A stretch of DNA of 64,000 nucleotides, taken from Lentimonas sp. CC4. GTDB taxonomy: Bacteria; Verrucomicrobiota; Verrucomicrobiia; Opitutales; Coraliomargaritaceae. The stretch is from positions 682,001 through 746,000 of the forward strand of contig NZ_CACVBO010000001.1 of assembly GCF_902728235.1 (NCBI RefSeq), read 5' to 3'. The notes below the pieces were generated by a model. That model was not told the origin of the DNA. It was given only the letters and a program-made list of their open reading frames with translations, and ran no database searches. The translations under genes were made by a program, and so were the position numbers. Below, piece after piece: positions 1-8,855 of the stretch. How positions within the stretch are numbered: the stretch's first letter is position 1; each line of letters starts with the position of its first letter.

Positions 1-2
1 AA

Positions 3-1925
3 AGCTCTCTGCGCCGCATGAAGGCAGGCCTCAGCCGCCTCGTCGATACGGTTCAGACGATGAAGGAGAACCTCAACAACCAAGAGGAAGAGTATGAATA
101 TGTCTGGGAATACGAAGACGACGATTCAGAGGAGCAAGACGAGGACTACGAAGACGACCTACCAGAAGAAGTCGTCGCCGACGTGCGCCGCGAAGAAGCC
201 TGCGTCGCCACCGAACAAGCGCAGATCGCTCAATGGCGCAGCGAACTCGACGCGCTTCTCAAAGATCGCTCGGAACGATCTCACTACTTTAAAGACTACG
301 CCAACGAGAGCCGCCAACGCTACGAGCGCATGCTGCAGAGCGCTCGAGATCAGCTAGCAGGCCTCGACCCTCGCTCCCAAGAGATTGCCGAACTCGCCGA
401 GCGCGAAGCAGACGAAAATACCAAGGCCGCCGAACTCGCGGCCGCACCTGAGCCAGTCGAACACCCTGTCGAACTTGCCGACTACAAATTCCCAAGCCTC
501 GAGCTTCTAGAGAAGTCTGACGTCGAATCGGTCACACTCGTCACCCCCGAAGCACTCGAGGAGCAGAAGAACACACTTCAAGACACTTTAGATAGCTTTG
601 CCGTCGACGCCTACGTTTACGACGCACTGGTCGGCCCGCGAATCACCCAATTCCGCGTGCAACCAGGCATGGGCGTGCGCGTCGAGGCGATCACCAACCT
701 GCAGAAGAACATCGCCCTAGGCCTCGCAACCACAAGTATCCGTATGCAGGCGCCGATCCCAGGCGAGCCCTTCGTCGGCATCGAAGTCGGCAACAGCAAC
801 TCAGTTCCCATTTCCCTCCGCTCCCTACTCAGCTCAAAAGCGTGGACACAGAACGACTACGAGATCCCGCTCATCATGGGGCTCGATATTCAAGGCAAGC
901 CAATCATCACCGATCTTGCCAAAGCGCCGCACCTACTCATCGCCGGTGCCACTGGTAGTGGTAAGTCGGTCTGCATGAGCACGCTGATCCTTAGCCTGCT
1001 CTATAATTTTAAGCCTGATGAGCTGGAACTCGTCTTGATCGACCCCAAGCGCGTCGAGTTCGGCCTCTTCCGCACGGTTCCGCATCTCATCCACTCCGTC
1101 GTGGCCGATGCCAAGCCAGCCGTCCAAGTCCTCAAGTGGGTAGTCAAAGAGATGGAGCGCCGCTACGAGGTGCTCGCCGAAAAGCAGGTGCGCAACATCG
1201 CAGGCTACAATGAGAAGGCCGTAGTCGATGGATTCGATAAGATGCCATTCACCGTCGTCATCATCGACGAACTCGCCGACCTAATGATGACCTCCAAGGG
1301 TGAAGCCGAAGGTGCCCTCGCCCGCATTGCTCAACTTTCCCGTGCCGTCGGCATTCATACCATCGTCGCAACCCAGCGTCCGAGTGTGAACGTCATCACC
1401 GGTATTATTAAGGCCAATTTCCCAACGCGCATCGCATTCCAAGTGTCCTCCAACGTCGACTCGCGCACCATTCTCGACTGCAAGGGCGCCGAGAGCCTAC
1501 TCGGCAAGGGCGACTTTCTGTTCAACCCACCAGGCATCGCGCGCTTGATTCGTATCCAAAGCCCAATGGTGCAAGACCACGAAATCATCAGTGTCGTCGA
1601 ACACATCTCTGGTCAACGCCTGCCAGAATTCCGCGTCGACCTGAAGTCCATCCCCGCATCCGGCGAAGATCAATCTGGCAGCCAGATGGGGATCGACGGT
1701 ATCGAAGGCGACGACGATGAAGCTCTCTTAAAGAAGGCCATGCTCACCGTAGCCGAGTCGCAAAAGGCGAGCACCAGTTTCCTACAACGCCGCCTACGCA
1801 TCGGCTACAACCGCGCCGCGCTGCTCATCGAAGAGCTCGAAGACCGCATGCACATCGGCCCGCAAAACGGGTCGACTCCACGCGAAGTCTTCTTAACACC
1901 AGAGGAGGTTGAGTGGTGCAAATAA
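3..1925 (+). CDS. ftsK: DNA translocase FtsK/SpoIIIE, 5' end outside window
   Basis: Hexameric DNA pump that clears and sorts chromosome termini at the division septum. The visible part opens with a very acidic, Glu/Asp-rich linker (first ~60 residues after the ATG at 18), then a coiled region and the motor. Counting from that ATG, Walker A GATGSGKS is near residues 310-317 and Walker B VVIIDELADL near 413-420. The C-terminal ~65 residues form the winged-helix gamma domain, with FLQRRLRIGYNRAALLIEEL typical of FtsK. The frame is open to the left edge (five codons before ATG 18), and the N-terminal membrane segments of the family are absent, so the gene most likely begins upstream. Its stop overlaps the start of the next gene, which suggests translational coupling. 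Confidence 0.95.
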   Translation, partial: SSLRRMKAGLSRLVDTVQTMKENLNNQEEEYEYVWEYEDDDSEEQDEDYEDDLPEEVVADVRREEACVATEQAQIAQWRSELDALLKDRSERSHYFKDYANESRQRYERMLQSARDQLAGLDPRSQEIAELAEREADENTKAAELAAAPEPVEHPVELADYKFPSLELLEKSDVESVTLVTPEALEEQKNTLQDTLDSFAVDAYVYDALVGPRITQFRVQPGMGVRVEAITNLQKNIALGLATTSIRMQAPIPGEPFVGIEVGNSNSVPISLRSLLSSKAWTQNDYEIPLIMGLDIQGKPIITDLAKAPHLLIAGATGSGKSVCMSTLILSLLYNFKPDELELVLIDPKRVEFGLFRTVPHLIHSVVADAKPAVQVLKWVVKEMERRYEVLAEKQVRNIAGYNEKAVVDGFDKMPFTVVIIDELADLMMTSKGEAEGALARIAQLSRAVGIHTIVATQRPSVNVITGIIKANFPTRIAFQVSSNVDSRTILDCKGAESLLGKGDFLFNPPGIARLIRIQSPMVQDHEIISVVEHISGQRLPEFRVDLKSIPASGEDQSGSQMGIDGIEGDDDEALLKKAMLTVAESQKASTSFLQRRLRIGYNRAALLIEELEDRMHIGPQNGSTPREVFLTPEEVEWCK

Positions 1926-3412
1926 ACACCAGTGACGACCTCGTCGAACAAATCGACGAACTCGGCGTAGCGGAGACTGTAAAGCTTCACCGTAAGCCAC
2001 CGCTGCCGACTCGTATCCTGCGCGACCTCTACGAGCTCTATCACGATCAAGATATTTATCTAGAGTTTCTGGCGCACTACCCGCTCATTCCATCCGACCT
2101 AGCGGATCAAATCGCGACCAAGCTCGACCCTAAAAAGTCAGGCATCGCCATTGGCCTAGCAAGTAATCCGCGTTGCCCACAGCAAGCGCTCAATCGACTC
2201 GTTAAGCACAAAGACGTCACCGTGCGTCACACGCTTTCCACCAACTCGAACCTGACGCCCAAAGAGTTTCAAATTCTAGTCGAAGATGAAAATCCCTACG
2301 TGCGTGCCGCCGTCGCACAAAACGCTGCACTCCCGGTTCACCTGCAATTCATCCTCGCAGACGACGAATCCTCAGCAGTGCGCATCTCACTGGCCAACCG
2401 CAAGACGCTCGACCTCGACATCGCCGTGCATCTCGCAGAAAGCGACGACACCGCCGTGCGCGCCGCAGTCATCCTGCACTGCAAGCTCGACGACGAACTG
2501 CTCCAACTCTGGGCAGACGGAGACGATCTGAGCCAGCAACTGCTACTCCTACGCCGTAAAGATGAGCTGCCACAAAGCGCTCAAACTGCAATCCATTTTT
2601 CCACGCACTCCTTTGCATGCCGCACCGCTCTGGCAAGGAGAGAACTCAACGGCCCAGAGATGCTCTTCTTTGCCGAATCCGATGATACGCGCGACCGCAT
2701 CTTCCTCGCAGAATATCCTGATCTACCTGCAAGCATCCAACGTATCCTAGCACAAGACATATCGCCTAAAGTGCGTAGACGCCTCGCCGCCAATACTTCG
2801 CTACACGAATCAATCGCGTTGCACATCGCCGCATCCAGCGACCTCGGCTCGTGCCGCGCACTCGCGAAGAACCCCTCTATCAGCGATGAAGTAATCGCAC
2901 ACCTGTGTGCACACCCGGAAGACGAAATCGCACTCCTCGTCACTTATCGCGACGACCTCACAGACACGCACCGCGACTTACTGATTAACCAACGTGACAG
3001 CCTCTCAGCTGCCGAACACTTTGCGTATTTAGAAATCGAATACAGCAACACTAGCGAAGCCGTCGCCGAACAACTCGCTCAAAACGACGCACCGACACTA
3101 CGCGCATTCAGCGCCACTTCCATCAATTTAAGCAGCCGCGTGCGCGCACGCCTCGCTGCAGACATGAGCGACTCGGTGCGCCTCGCAATCGCATCGAACA
3201 CAACGCTCGATGACACACAGCTCAAACGCCTTTGCGAAGATACCAATCGAGAGGTTGTCTTCGCCGCAGAAGAAACCTACACTCGCCGCTTACGCGAGCG
3301 TAGCCCCGAACCAACAACACCCTCAGCCGAAACTCAACGCGAGGCGCCACGCAAACGCGCAAAAAGTAAGCCGGCTTTATTCAAAAAAATCGTTAAATTT
3401 TTCGGAGAGTAA
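1913..3412 (+). CDS. LRV/HEAT-like repeat protein
   Basis: Unknown role. The 499-residue protein is built almost wholly of ~24-residue helical repeats with the pattern LA-x-NP/NT-x-L...L-x-D-x(2,3)-VR-x-A(V/L)A. This matches leucine-rich-repeat-variant/HEAT-like solenoids, which usually serve as protein-binding scaffolds. The last ~45 residues are basic and Pro/Thr-rich (RERSPEPTTPSAE, then KRAKSKPALFKK). It has no signal peptide or membrane segment. The start is GTG at 1913 (or the next GTG at 1916), set by an excellent ribosome site AGGAGG at 1903-1908. The gene overlaps the ftsK stop by 13 bp, so it is probably co-translated with FtsK and may assist it; that link is inference. Confidence 0.8.
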   Translation: MVQINTSDDLVEQIDELGVAETVKLHRKPPLPTRILRDLYELYHDQDIYLEFLAHYPLIPSDLADQIATKLDPKKSGIAIGLASNPRCPQQALNRLVKHKDVTVRHTLSTNSNLTPKEFQILVEDENPYVRAAVAQNAALPVHLQFILADDESSAVRISLANRKTLDLDIAVHLAESDDTAVRAAVILHCKLDDELLQLWADGDDLSQQLLLLRRKDELPQSAQTAIHFSTHSFACRTALARRELNGPEMLFFAESDDTRDRIFLAEYPDLPASIQRILAQDISPKVRRRLAANTSLHESIALHIAASSDLGSCRALAKNPSISDEVIAHLCAHPEDEIALLVTYRDDLTDTHRDLLINQRDSLSAAEHFAYLEIEYSNTSEAVAEQLAQNDAPTLRAFSATSINLSSRVRARLAADMSDSVRLAIASNTTLDDTQLKRLCEDTNREVVFAAEETYTRRLRERSPEPTTPSAETQREAPRKRAKSKPALFKKIVKFFGE

Positions 3413-3446
3413 GCACTCTCACCTATCTTAACTCAACATCATACCT

Positions 3447-3872
3447 ATGGCTAAAAAACCACAGAAACTTGAACCACTCACTCTGCAGGAAATTATCCTG
3501 CGCGGTGATTCGGAAACCATTCGTCAGGCGCTGGAAGCACGCGTCCAGATCGATACACTCCTCGAAGAGCGCGAAGCAGCTTACCGCCGCATCGCTGAAC
3601 TCGAAACCCAGGTCAGCGAAATCGTCGGCGAAGACGGCATCTTCCCATTCCCAGCACCGCCACTCGACGTTGCAGACTACGTGAAAAAGCCTGCACCTAA
3701 GAAAGCTGCTGCTCCGAAGCCTGCCCCAGTCGTAGTCAAAAGCGAAGCACCTGCAGCCGAAGATAAGCCAGCAGACAAGGAAGACGCCCAAGCAGAAGCC
3801 GTCAAAGAAGACACCAAGGACGAAACTCCTGAAGTCAAAGACGACGCTGCTGACAAAGGTAAAAAGGCTTAA
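3447..3872 (+). CDS. Small acidic/Lys-Ala-Pro-rich protein, paralogue of the next gene
   Basis: Not a recognised family. The N-terminal ~75 residues look folded: a helix containing IDTLLEEREAAYRRIAELE, then a short motif FPFPAPP. The last ~65 residues are low complexity (KKPAPKKAAAPKPAP, then Glu/Asp/Lys/Ala runs) and likely disordered. The helix plus FP.PP motif recurs in the gene at 3936 (INSLLIEREAEFARVHSIE, then YPFDPPE), so the two appear to be diverged tandem duplicates with different tails. It follows the LRV gene by 34 bp and may share its transcript. Confidence 0.7.
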   Translation: MAKKPQKLEPLTLQEIILRGDSETIRQALEARVQIDTLLEEREAAYRRIAELETQVSEIVGEDGIFPFPAPPLDVADYVKKPAPKKAAAPKPAPVVVKSEAPAAEDKPADKEDAQAEAVKEDTKDETPEVKDDAADKGKKA

Positions 3873-3902
3873 GGCATCCGCCTAACTCCTACTTGAGAAC
3901 AA

Positions 3903-3922
3903 GCCGCGCCTTCGGGCGCGGC
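3903..3922 (+). promoter_or_regulatory. Stable UUCG-tetraloop hairpin between two paralogous genes
   Basis: GCCGCGCC (3903-3910), loop TTCG, GGCGCGGC (3915-3922): an 8-bp all-GC stem closed by the very stable C(UUCG)G tetraloop. No T-run follows, so it is not a standard intrinsic terminator. It ends 13 nt before the ATG at 3936 and could stabilise the upstream mRNA or hinder initiation downstream. Confidence 0.7.
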
Positions 3923-3935
3923 AGTCTCGAACCAT

Positions 3936-4343
3936 ATGTCTGCATCCACCGAAGAGCTCATTGCGATCAACAGCCTCCTGATAGAACGGGAAGCTGAGTT
4001 TGCGCGTGTGCACTCGATTGAAGCACAGATATCCGAGTTGCTCGGAGCGGAGTATCCATTCGACCCGCCGGAGGTGATCGTTCCCTCCACCATCAAAAAG
4101 AAGCCAACGAAGGCCAAGAAAGCAGCGAAGGCCAAACCACTCAAAGTGCGCCGCCTCGCCGACGGCGAGATCGCCTATCGCTTCACCTGGATCGACAAAG
4201 GGCAGACGGTGACTAATGAGCTCACCGAATTAAAGGCAATCGATACACTGATCGACGACGCACTACCTGGAATGAAGCTGCTCAAAGTCGAGACGCTCGA
4301 CTTTGACTCTGCCACGATTGAGACGCTCTACTCAAACGAGTAA
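3936..4343 (+). CDS. Small protein, tandem paralogue of the preceding gene
   Basis: A 135-residue protein of unknown function. Residues ~10-50 repeat the helix and FP.PP motif of the gene at 3447. A Lys/Ala hinge (KKKPTKAKKAAKAKP) follows, and then a compact C-terminal part of ~65 residues (VRRLADGEIAYRFTWIDKGQ) that the neighbour lacks. It has no signal peptide, membrane helix or cysteines. It is plausibly a cytoplasmic adaptor or DNA/protein-binding factor, but nothing in the sequence names a function. It converges with the lipoprotein gene at 4361. Confidence 0.65.
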   Translation: MSASTEELIAINSLLIEREAEFARVHSIEAQISELLGAEYPFDPPEVIVPSTIKKKPTKAKKAAKAKPLKVRRLADGEIAYRFTWIDKGQTVTNELTELKAIDTLIDDALPGMKLLKVETLDFDSATIETLYSNE

Positions 4344-4360
4344 AAGCCCCGCTCGCTCAA

Positions 4361-4999
4361 TCATTTTTTACGCTGCACCCATGCCTTACGTTGCTTAGGC
4401 GTCAGAACCTGAGTGTAGAGCCGATAATACCGAGAAAAGAGCTGACTCTTTTGCTGATCAAATTCGGAACTATCCATACTGCTACGCTGCTTCAGCAAGG
4501 CTTTATACTCGACTCCTCGATCAGCAAAAATCTGCTCGATCTCATAGTATTGCTCTGCCGATAAGCTGACTGTATCCCGTAAATCATCCAGCATTACACG
4601 CACACCTCGAGTCAATTCAACCGCGGGCTCAAATTCATCCACGACGATCGGCTCCTCTGCCGAAACTACAGGAGCTTCGACGATCAACTCTTCCACTGGA
4701 ATCACAGACTCCTCAATAGCAACTGGCGCCAGAGGCTCCAAGGGCTCCATCGACTCAACAATCACATCAGGCTCAACCATAGTAATCACATCAGGCTCAA
4801 CCATAGTAATCACCTCCGACGGTGGAGTATCAATACTCGGGATCGGCGCAACACGTGCGGGGATCAGCTCAGCCTCGGGCTCGACCACTGCGACCGGTTC
4901 CGTTTCGACCGTGCTAAATTGGGGACTCGTGCTCTGGCAACCAGCTAAGATGATTGCAAAAGGGAGAGAAAGAAAGAGCGCTGAAGATCTCATAGACAT
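4361..4999 (-). CDS. Lipoprotein with Spy/CpxP-like (LTxxQ) C-terminus
   Basis: Signal peptide with lipobox LAGC near residue 21, so it is anchored in a membrane. Residues ~30-130 are Pro/Glu/Val-rich spacer with an exact tandem duplication of VITMVEPD. The last ~75 residues are helical and carry two LTxxQ-like motifs (LSAEQYYEIEQIF and LTPKQRKAW), the hallmark of the Spy/CpxP periplasmic chaperone/stress family. It may be an envelope-stress sensor or chaperone on a tether, an inference from the motif alone. It is monocistronic on the minus strand. Confidence 0.7.
   Translation of the reverse strand: MSMRSSALFLSLPFAIILAGCQSTSPQFSTVETEPVAVVEPEAELIPARVAPIPSIDTPPSEVITMVEPDVITMVEPDVIVESMEPLEPLAPVAIEESVIPVEELIVEAPVVSAEEPIVVDEFEPAVELTRGVRVMLDDLRDTVSLSAEQYYEIEQIFADRGVEYKALLKQRSSMDSSEFDQQKSQLFSRYYRLYTQVLTPKQRKAWVQRKK
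4761..4808 (-). repeat. 24-bp tandem duplication inside the lipoprotein gene
   Basis: Two identical 24-bp units (4761-4784 and 4785-4808) encode VITMVEPD twice in frame. The perfect identity points to a recent slippage event in the spacer region of the lipoprotein. Confidence 0.95.
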
Positions 5000-5118
5000 T
5001 TGATTGAGGTGAAGAGTTACCTAGCAATAGTATACCACACGCACACTACCGACGAGCACGATATATAGTGAATATTCCTACAAAATGGCTGGCATTATGC
5101 CCTCCGAGGATCACTCGC

Positions 5119-5832
5119 TTAGCCCTCCAAATGCGCACGGAAGAGTTTCTTCATATCTTCCAGTAATTGCTCATCTAAGGTGATGTCCACCATCTGCAGC
5201 AAGCTGTCTAGCCCGGTCAGCGCATTCATCGTCGAGTCGTTAACCTCTAGGCTCCGCAAGCGGCGGCAGAAATCTAGATTCAGCGTGTTGACGTCCTGAC
5301 ACATTTTACTGAGTTCCGTTAACTCCCAATCCGGCTCAAGCCCTTCGCGCATACGTAAGAATTGAGCCAGTGCATGCATTGCCACGATGCGATACGTCGC
5401 TTCTTCAGAACTCGAAAATGGTAAATGATGGCGAACCATCGGTTTGAATTTTGCCGTAACCGGACAGCCACTACCAGCAAACCGCGCGCCCATCAGCGCC
5501 GCGATCGCAGCAGGCAGCCCCACTCCTTGTTTCGTCGTTTGCCGATCAGGACTGGTCACACACACTTCCACTGGCTGGATCGAAGAAACGGTATGAAAAT
5601 ACTGAACAACATCCAAGATACTAACCGCCGCCGGACAGTGCTGGTGCTCGGATGTATTCAACGGGCAATGCGAACACTTATTCTTACTTAGCAATGTCCA
5701 CTCCGGCAAATCCACCGGATGAGGCTGCACAGATGCCCCAGTCTCAGCATCCATGCGCACTTCAAACGTTACCTCCGTTTCGTCCGGAAACTTAAACTGA
5801 TAGTTAAACCAAAATGTATTTTCGCTTTGCAT
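5119..5832 (-). CDS. Conserved-looking hypothetical protein with Cys/His cluster
   Basis: Soluble protein, ~237 residues, not firmly assigned. It starts with a beta-rich part (FWFNYQFKFPDETEVTFEV) and then has a compact cluster CSHCPL...HQHCPAA that looks like a metal or Fe-S site, plus a further Cys in GSGCPV. The second half is helical. I prefer ATG at 5832, because the longer frame would start at TTG 5877 and adds 15 residues (one being Cys-free hydrophobic filler) before the conserved beta region. It is divergent from the MscS gene with ~115 bp between them. Confidence 0.6.
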   Translation of the reverse strand: MQSENTFWFNYQFKFPDETEVTFEVRMDAETGASVQPHPVDLPEWTLLSKNKCSHCPLNTSEHQHCPAAVSILDVVQYFHTVSSIQPVEVCVTSPDRQTTKQGVGLPAAIAALMGARFAGSGCPVTAKFKPMVRHHLPFSSSEEATYRIVAMHALAQFLRMREGLEPDWELTELSKMCQDVNTLNLDFCRRLRSLEVNDSTMNALTGLDSLLQMVDITLDEQLLEDMKKLFRAHLEG

Positions 5833-5946
5833 GAGGAATGACGCACCAAACAACGCATAGACTCCCTCAATTGTCAAAGCTACCGTCTAAGCTAAAAAAC
5901 GCCTTCAAGAGTTGTCATCTCAGATAGTTAGCTACAGTGTGAGCAC

Positions 5947-6792
5947 ATGCCTACACCTACTACAGACCCATCCGCCATTAACTTCGAAGCCATCATTCAA
6001 AGCTGCATCGAAGTCGTCTCCACATACGGACTTCAAATACTCGCCGCCTTGGCGATTTTCATTATCGGTCGCATTGTCGCGAATCTCCTAACAAAGGCAC
6101 TTCGCACCACAATGGAGAAGCGCAAAGTCGAGCCGTCACTCATCGGATTTGCTGCCTCCCTCACACATGCCGGCCTGCTGGTATTCGTAGTGCTTGCCGC
6201 ACTCGGAAAACTCGGCGTCCAAACCACTTCCTTTGTTGCCGTGATCGGTGCCGCGGGTTTGGCCATTGGCCTAGCTCTACAAGGATCACTCTCCAACTTT
6301 GCAGCAGGTGTGCTCATCCTGATCTTTAAACCCTACAAAGTCGGCGACTACGTAGCAGCTGGTGGCGGAGAAGGTGTCATTCACGAAATCGGCATTTTCA
6401 CGACCACCCTGATCACACTCGACAACAAGACACAGATCCTTCCCAACGCGATTGCGACTGGCGGCATGATCGATAACTTCTCCAAACAAGGCACACGCCG
6501 CTTAGATCTCGTGGCAGGTGTCAGCTACAGTGAAGATATCCGTCATGTAAAGAAGGTGCTCCAGGAAATCTTGGACAACGAACCTCGCATCCTGCCTGAG
6601 CCAAAGCCAACCATCGGTCTCATGGAAATGGGTGACAGCTCGATCAATTTCGCCTTCCGCCCATGGGTCAAAGTCGAAGACTACTGGGATCTCTTCTTTG
6701 AACTACAAGAGCGCATCAAGATCCGCTTCGACGAGGAGAAGATCTCCATCCCATTCCCTCAACGCGACGTGCACCTATTCAAGGCAGACTAG
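5947..6792 (+). CDS. mscS: Small-conductance mechanosensitive channel, MscS family
   Basis: Inner-membrane channel that releases solutes on hypo-osmotic shock. At 281 residues it has the size of E. coli MscS. Three N-terminal membrane helices are visible (about residues 20-45, 65-85 and 95-125). The pore helix contains the family signature GLAIGLALQGSLSNFAAGV, followed by KPYKVGDYV and a beta/alpha-beta cytoplasmic vestibule. It is single and followed by a strong terminator, so it is probably its own transcription unit. Confidence 0.93.
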   Translation: MPTPTTDPSAINFEAIIQSCIEVVSTYGLQILAALAIFIIGRIVANLLTKALRTTMEKRKVEPSLIGFAASLTHAGLLVFVVLAALGKLGVQTTSFVAVIGAAGLAIGLALQGSLSNFAAGVLILIFKPYKVGDYVAAGGGEGVIHEIGIFTTTLITLDNKTQILPNAIATGGMIDNFSKQGTRRLDLVAGVSYSEDIRHVKKVLQEILDNEPRILPEPKPTIGLMEMGDSSINFAFRPWVKVEDYWDLFFELQERIKIRFDEEKISIPFPQRDVHLFKAD

Positions 6793-6816
6793 TCATCCAC
6801 ACAGTCCAACCTTTCC

Positions 6817-6848
6817 AAAAGCGGAGCAGCAATGCTCCGCTTTTTTTT
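6817..6848 (+). terminator. Intrinsic terminator after mscS
   Basis: Stem GCGGAGCA (6821-6828), loop GCAA, TGCTCCGC (6833-6840), then eight T. AAAA precedes the stem, so it also pairs with the T-run. Confidence 0.95.
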
Positions 6849-6953
6849 GGGTTCATCATCAAGAATCGTAGAGATGTGACGCCAGCGCGACATGATTGAA
6901 CCTTTTTTTGAGTCGCACACAGAGCGATCCCATCGCACTCTTTCAGTTTGTCC

Positions 6954-8084
6954 ATGAACGACCTCATCCGCGCCACTCTACTCCTACTCACATTACTATG
7001 CAGCCAACTCCAAGCAGAGCAGACACAAGTTTACTTCGGCACGAGTAATAGCACTGGCATCTACACAGCCACCCTCGACACAGAGCTCGGCATACTCTCG
7101 CCGATCACACTAGCCGCAAAAATAAAATCGCCCGGCTTCATCGCGCTTCACCCCAAGCACCCGTTTCTCTACGCCACCACCAGTGGTTTTGAAAAACCAA
7201 ACACAGCAGGCGTCGCAGCATTTCGCATCAAGGACGACGGCACTCTTCACCTCATCAACACACTCCCATCCAGCGGCAACGGCGCCTGCCACGTAAGCAT
7301 CGACTCCACGGGGCAAAGCCTAGTCCTCGCACATTACAGCAGTGGCAGTGCGGCCGCATTTAAGATCAAACCCGATGGATCCCTTGTCGCCACGAATTCA
7401 CTGCATACACACACAGGCTCTGGCAAAGACCCGAAACGCCAACAAAGACCACACCCGCACTCGGCGTTCATCCACCCTAACAACCAATTCGTCTATGTCC
7501 CCGATCTAGGAATCGACAAAGTCATGATCTACCGGCTCTTTCCTGATCAAGGCATCATCACGCCCGCCGGACATGCCGATGTGCCAGGTGGCAGCCAAGG
7601 CCCGCGCCACATGAAATTCTCAGCAGATGGCAAACAGGCCTACGTATTGAACGAACTCTCACTCAACGTCGCCACCTATACAGTCGATCTCAACACTGGG
7701 CAGCTACACTATCTCGACACAGACTCAGTATTAAGTTACGGCAGCATACCAGAAAAGATGACCTGCGCCGAAATCAGAGTCCACCCCAACGGCAACTTCA
7801 TCTACACCTCCACACGCGACCTCGATAAAAAGGGGCGCGACACACTCAGCACCTTTACGCGTTCCGAAAACGGCAGCCTGCAACTCATCGCCAACACACC
7901 TGCAAGCGTCAGCGTTCCACGCAACTTCAACATCGACCCGAGCGGTCAATGGTTGATCGTCGGCGGTCAAAAGTCTTCGACGCTAGCAATCTTCGCAGTC
8001 GACCCCAAAAGCGGCGCACTCACTCTCAAACAAACAGACATCCCCTTCGACGGCGGAGCAATCTGTGTCGAGTTTGTTAAATAA
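6954..8084 (+). CDS. Secreted lactonase, 6-phosphogluconolactonase-like beta-propeller
   Basis: Predicted seven-bladed beta-propeller of the cytoplasmic-Pgl/YbhE-like lactonase family. The sequence carries a signal peptide (LLLLTLLCSQLQA, ~21 residues from ATG 6954), so this copy should be periplasmic. Family features are repeated G(T/S)xxxIYTxxLD strands, HPHSAF near the middle and GSQGPRHMKFS. A TTG two codons upstream (6948) is a weaker alternative start. The export signal argues against a role in the pentose-phosphate pathway proper; a sugar-lactone hydrolase for exogenous substrates is more likely. Confidence 0.82.
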   Translation: MNDLIRATLLLLTLLCSQLQAEQTQVYFGTSNSTGIYTATLDTELGILSPITLAAKIKSPGFIALHPKHPFLYATTSGFEKPNTAGVAAFRIKDDGTLHLINTLPSSGNGACHVSIDSTGQSLVLAHYSSGSAAAFKIKPDGSLVATNSLHTHTGSGKDPKRQQRPHPHSAFIHPNNQFVYVPDLGIDKVMIYRLFPDQGIITPAGHADVPGGSQGPRHMKFSADGKQAYVLNELSLNVATYTVDLNTGQLHYLDTDSVLSYGSIPEKMTCAEIRVHPNGNFIYTSTRDLDKKGRDTLSTFTRSENGSLQLIANTPASVSVPRNFNIDPSGQWLIVGGQKSSTLAIFAVDPKSGALTLKQTDIPFDGGAICVEFVK

Positions 8085-8136
8085 TGCGGGAGGGCGAGTT
8101 CGCATCACCGACCAAAGCCGATCTACCTATAGGTTG

Positions 8137-8577
8137 TCACAACTGACGCGACCTTGCCTGACTCTGCGTGAATTCACGCATCTGATCTTCGCGTGACAAA
8201 TACCGGCGCGCCGAATCAGCTGCCAACCACTCGGCAAACAAAGCCTCCTTGCTAGAGCCAGCGGCATCCACTTCCGCTCGGGTCATTGAAGCAGGTGCCT
8301 CACTGCATAACAACGCGACAAAGCGTGCACCATATTTCAGAAAATAAACAGCAAGCCCCAGACAGAAAATGAACCCCACCGCATGCGGCCAAGCTAGATC
8401 CCAAGACACACGCGTCCCGGGTGAATTCAATAGTTCTGAATAGACGCCATTCGACAGCAGGTAGACGGCAAAGCCAAAGCCCGACAACTTCGTCAGCGCC
8501 AACCAAGCAAAGACAACACCGGCGACACGAGTCACCAACCACGCAAGTTCTGTTTTATTGATACAGTGATTCATCAT
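8137..8577 (-). CDS. Small inner-membrane protein of unknown function
   Basis: A 146-residue protein with two or three hydrophobic segments (about residues 12-42 and 65-95), followed by a charged cytoplasmic tail of ~45 residues (EALFAEWLAADSARRYLSREDQ). No family is recognised. It converges with the lactonase gene, and no SD-like site or partner gene was noticed. Confidence 0.55.
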   Translation of the reverse strand: MMNHCINKTELAWLVTRVAGVVFAWLALTKLSGFGFAVYLLSNGVYSELLNSPGTRVSWDLAWPHAVGFIFCLGLAVYFLKYGARFVALLCSEAPASMTRAEVDAAGSSKEALFAEWLAADSARRYLSREDQMREFTQSQARSRQL

Positions 8578-8855
8578 AATTCGTAGGTAGAGACAAGCAC
8601 ATTGCCTATAACGCTAACGAATACAATGCTAGCTTTCTGGTCGTAACACGCCCCGCAGCAACTGGCTTCAGGATCGCTGCGCATCGCGCTCTACGGCGAG
8701 CAACAGGATCCCCCCCCTACTATCGCTTCTTTTAAATATTCGGCATCAGCCAAACAAACGACTCAGGCAAGCACTACTGGCTCGGCAATGGAATGGGTGA
8801 CGCAATTATCCTCCATTCAAAGATCGCTCGGGCACGAACCACACAGTAAAACGAG
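8578..8855. other. Intergenic stretch, nothing assigned
   Basis: This is 278 bp between a membrane-protein gene and the RAYT gene. One plus-strand frame near 8745-8810 reads SGKHYWLGNGMGD and could be a gene remnant, but it is too short to call. No tRNA, terminator or clear palindrome was found. Confidence 0.3.
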
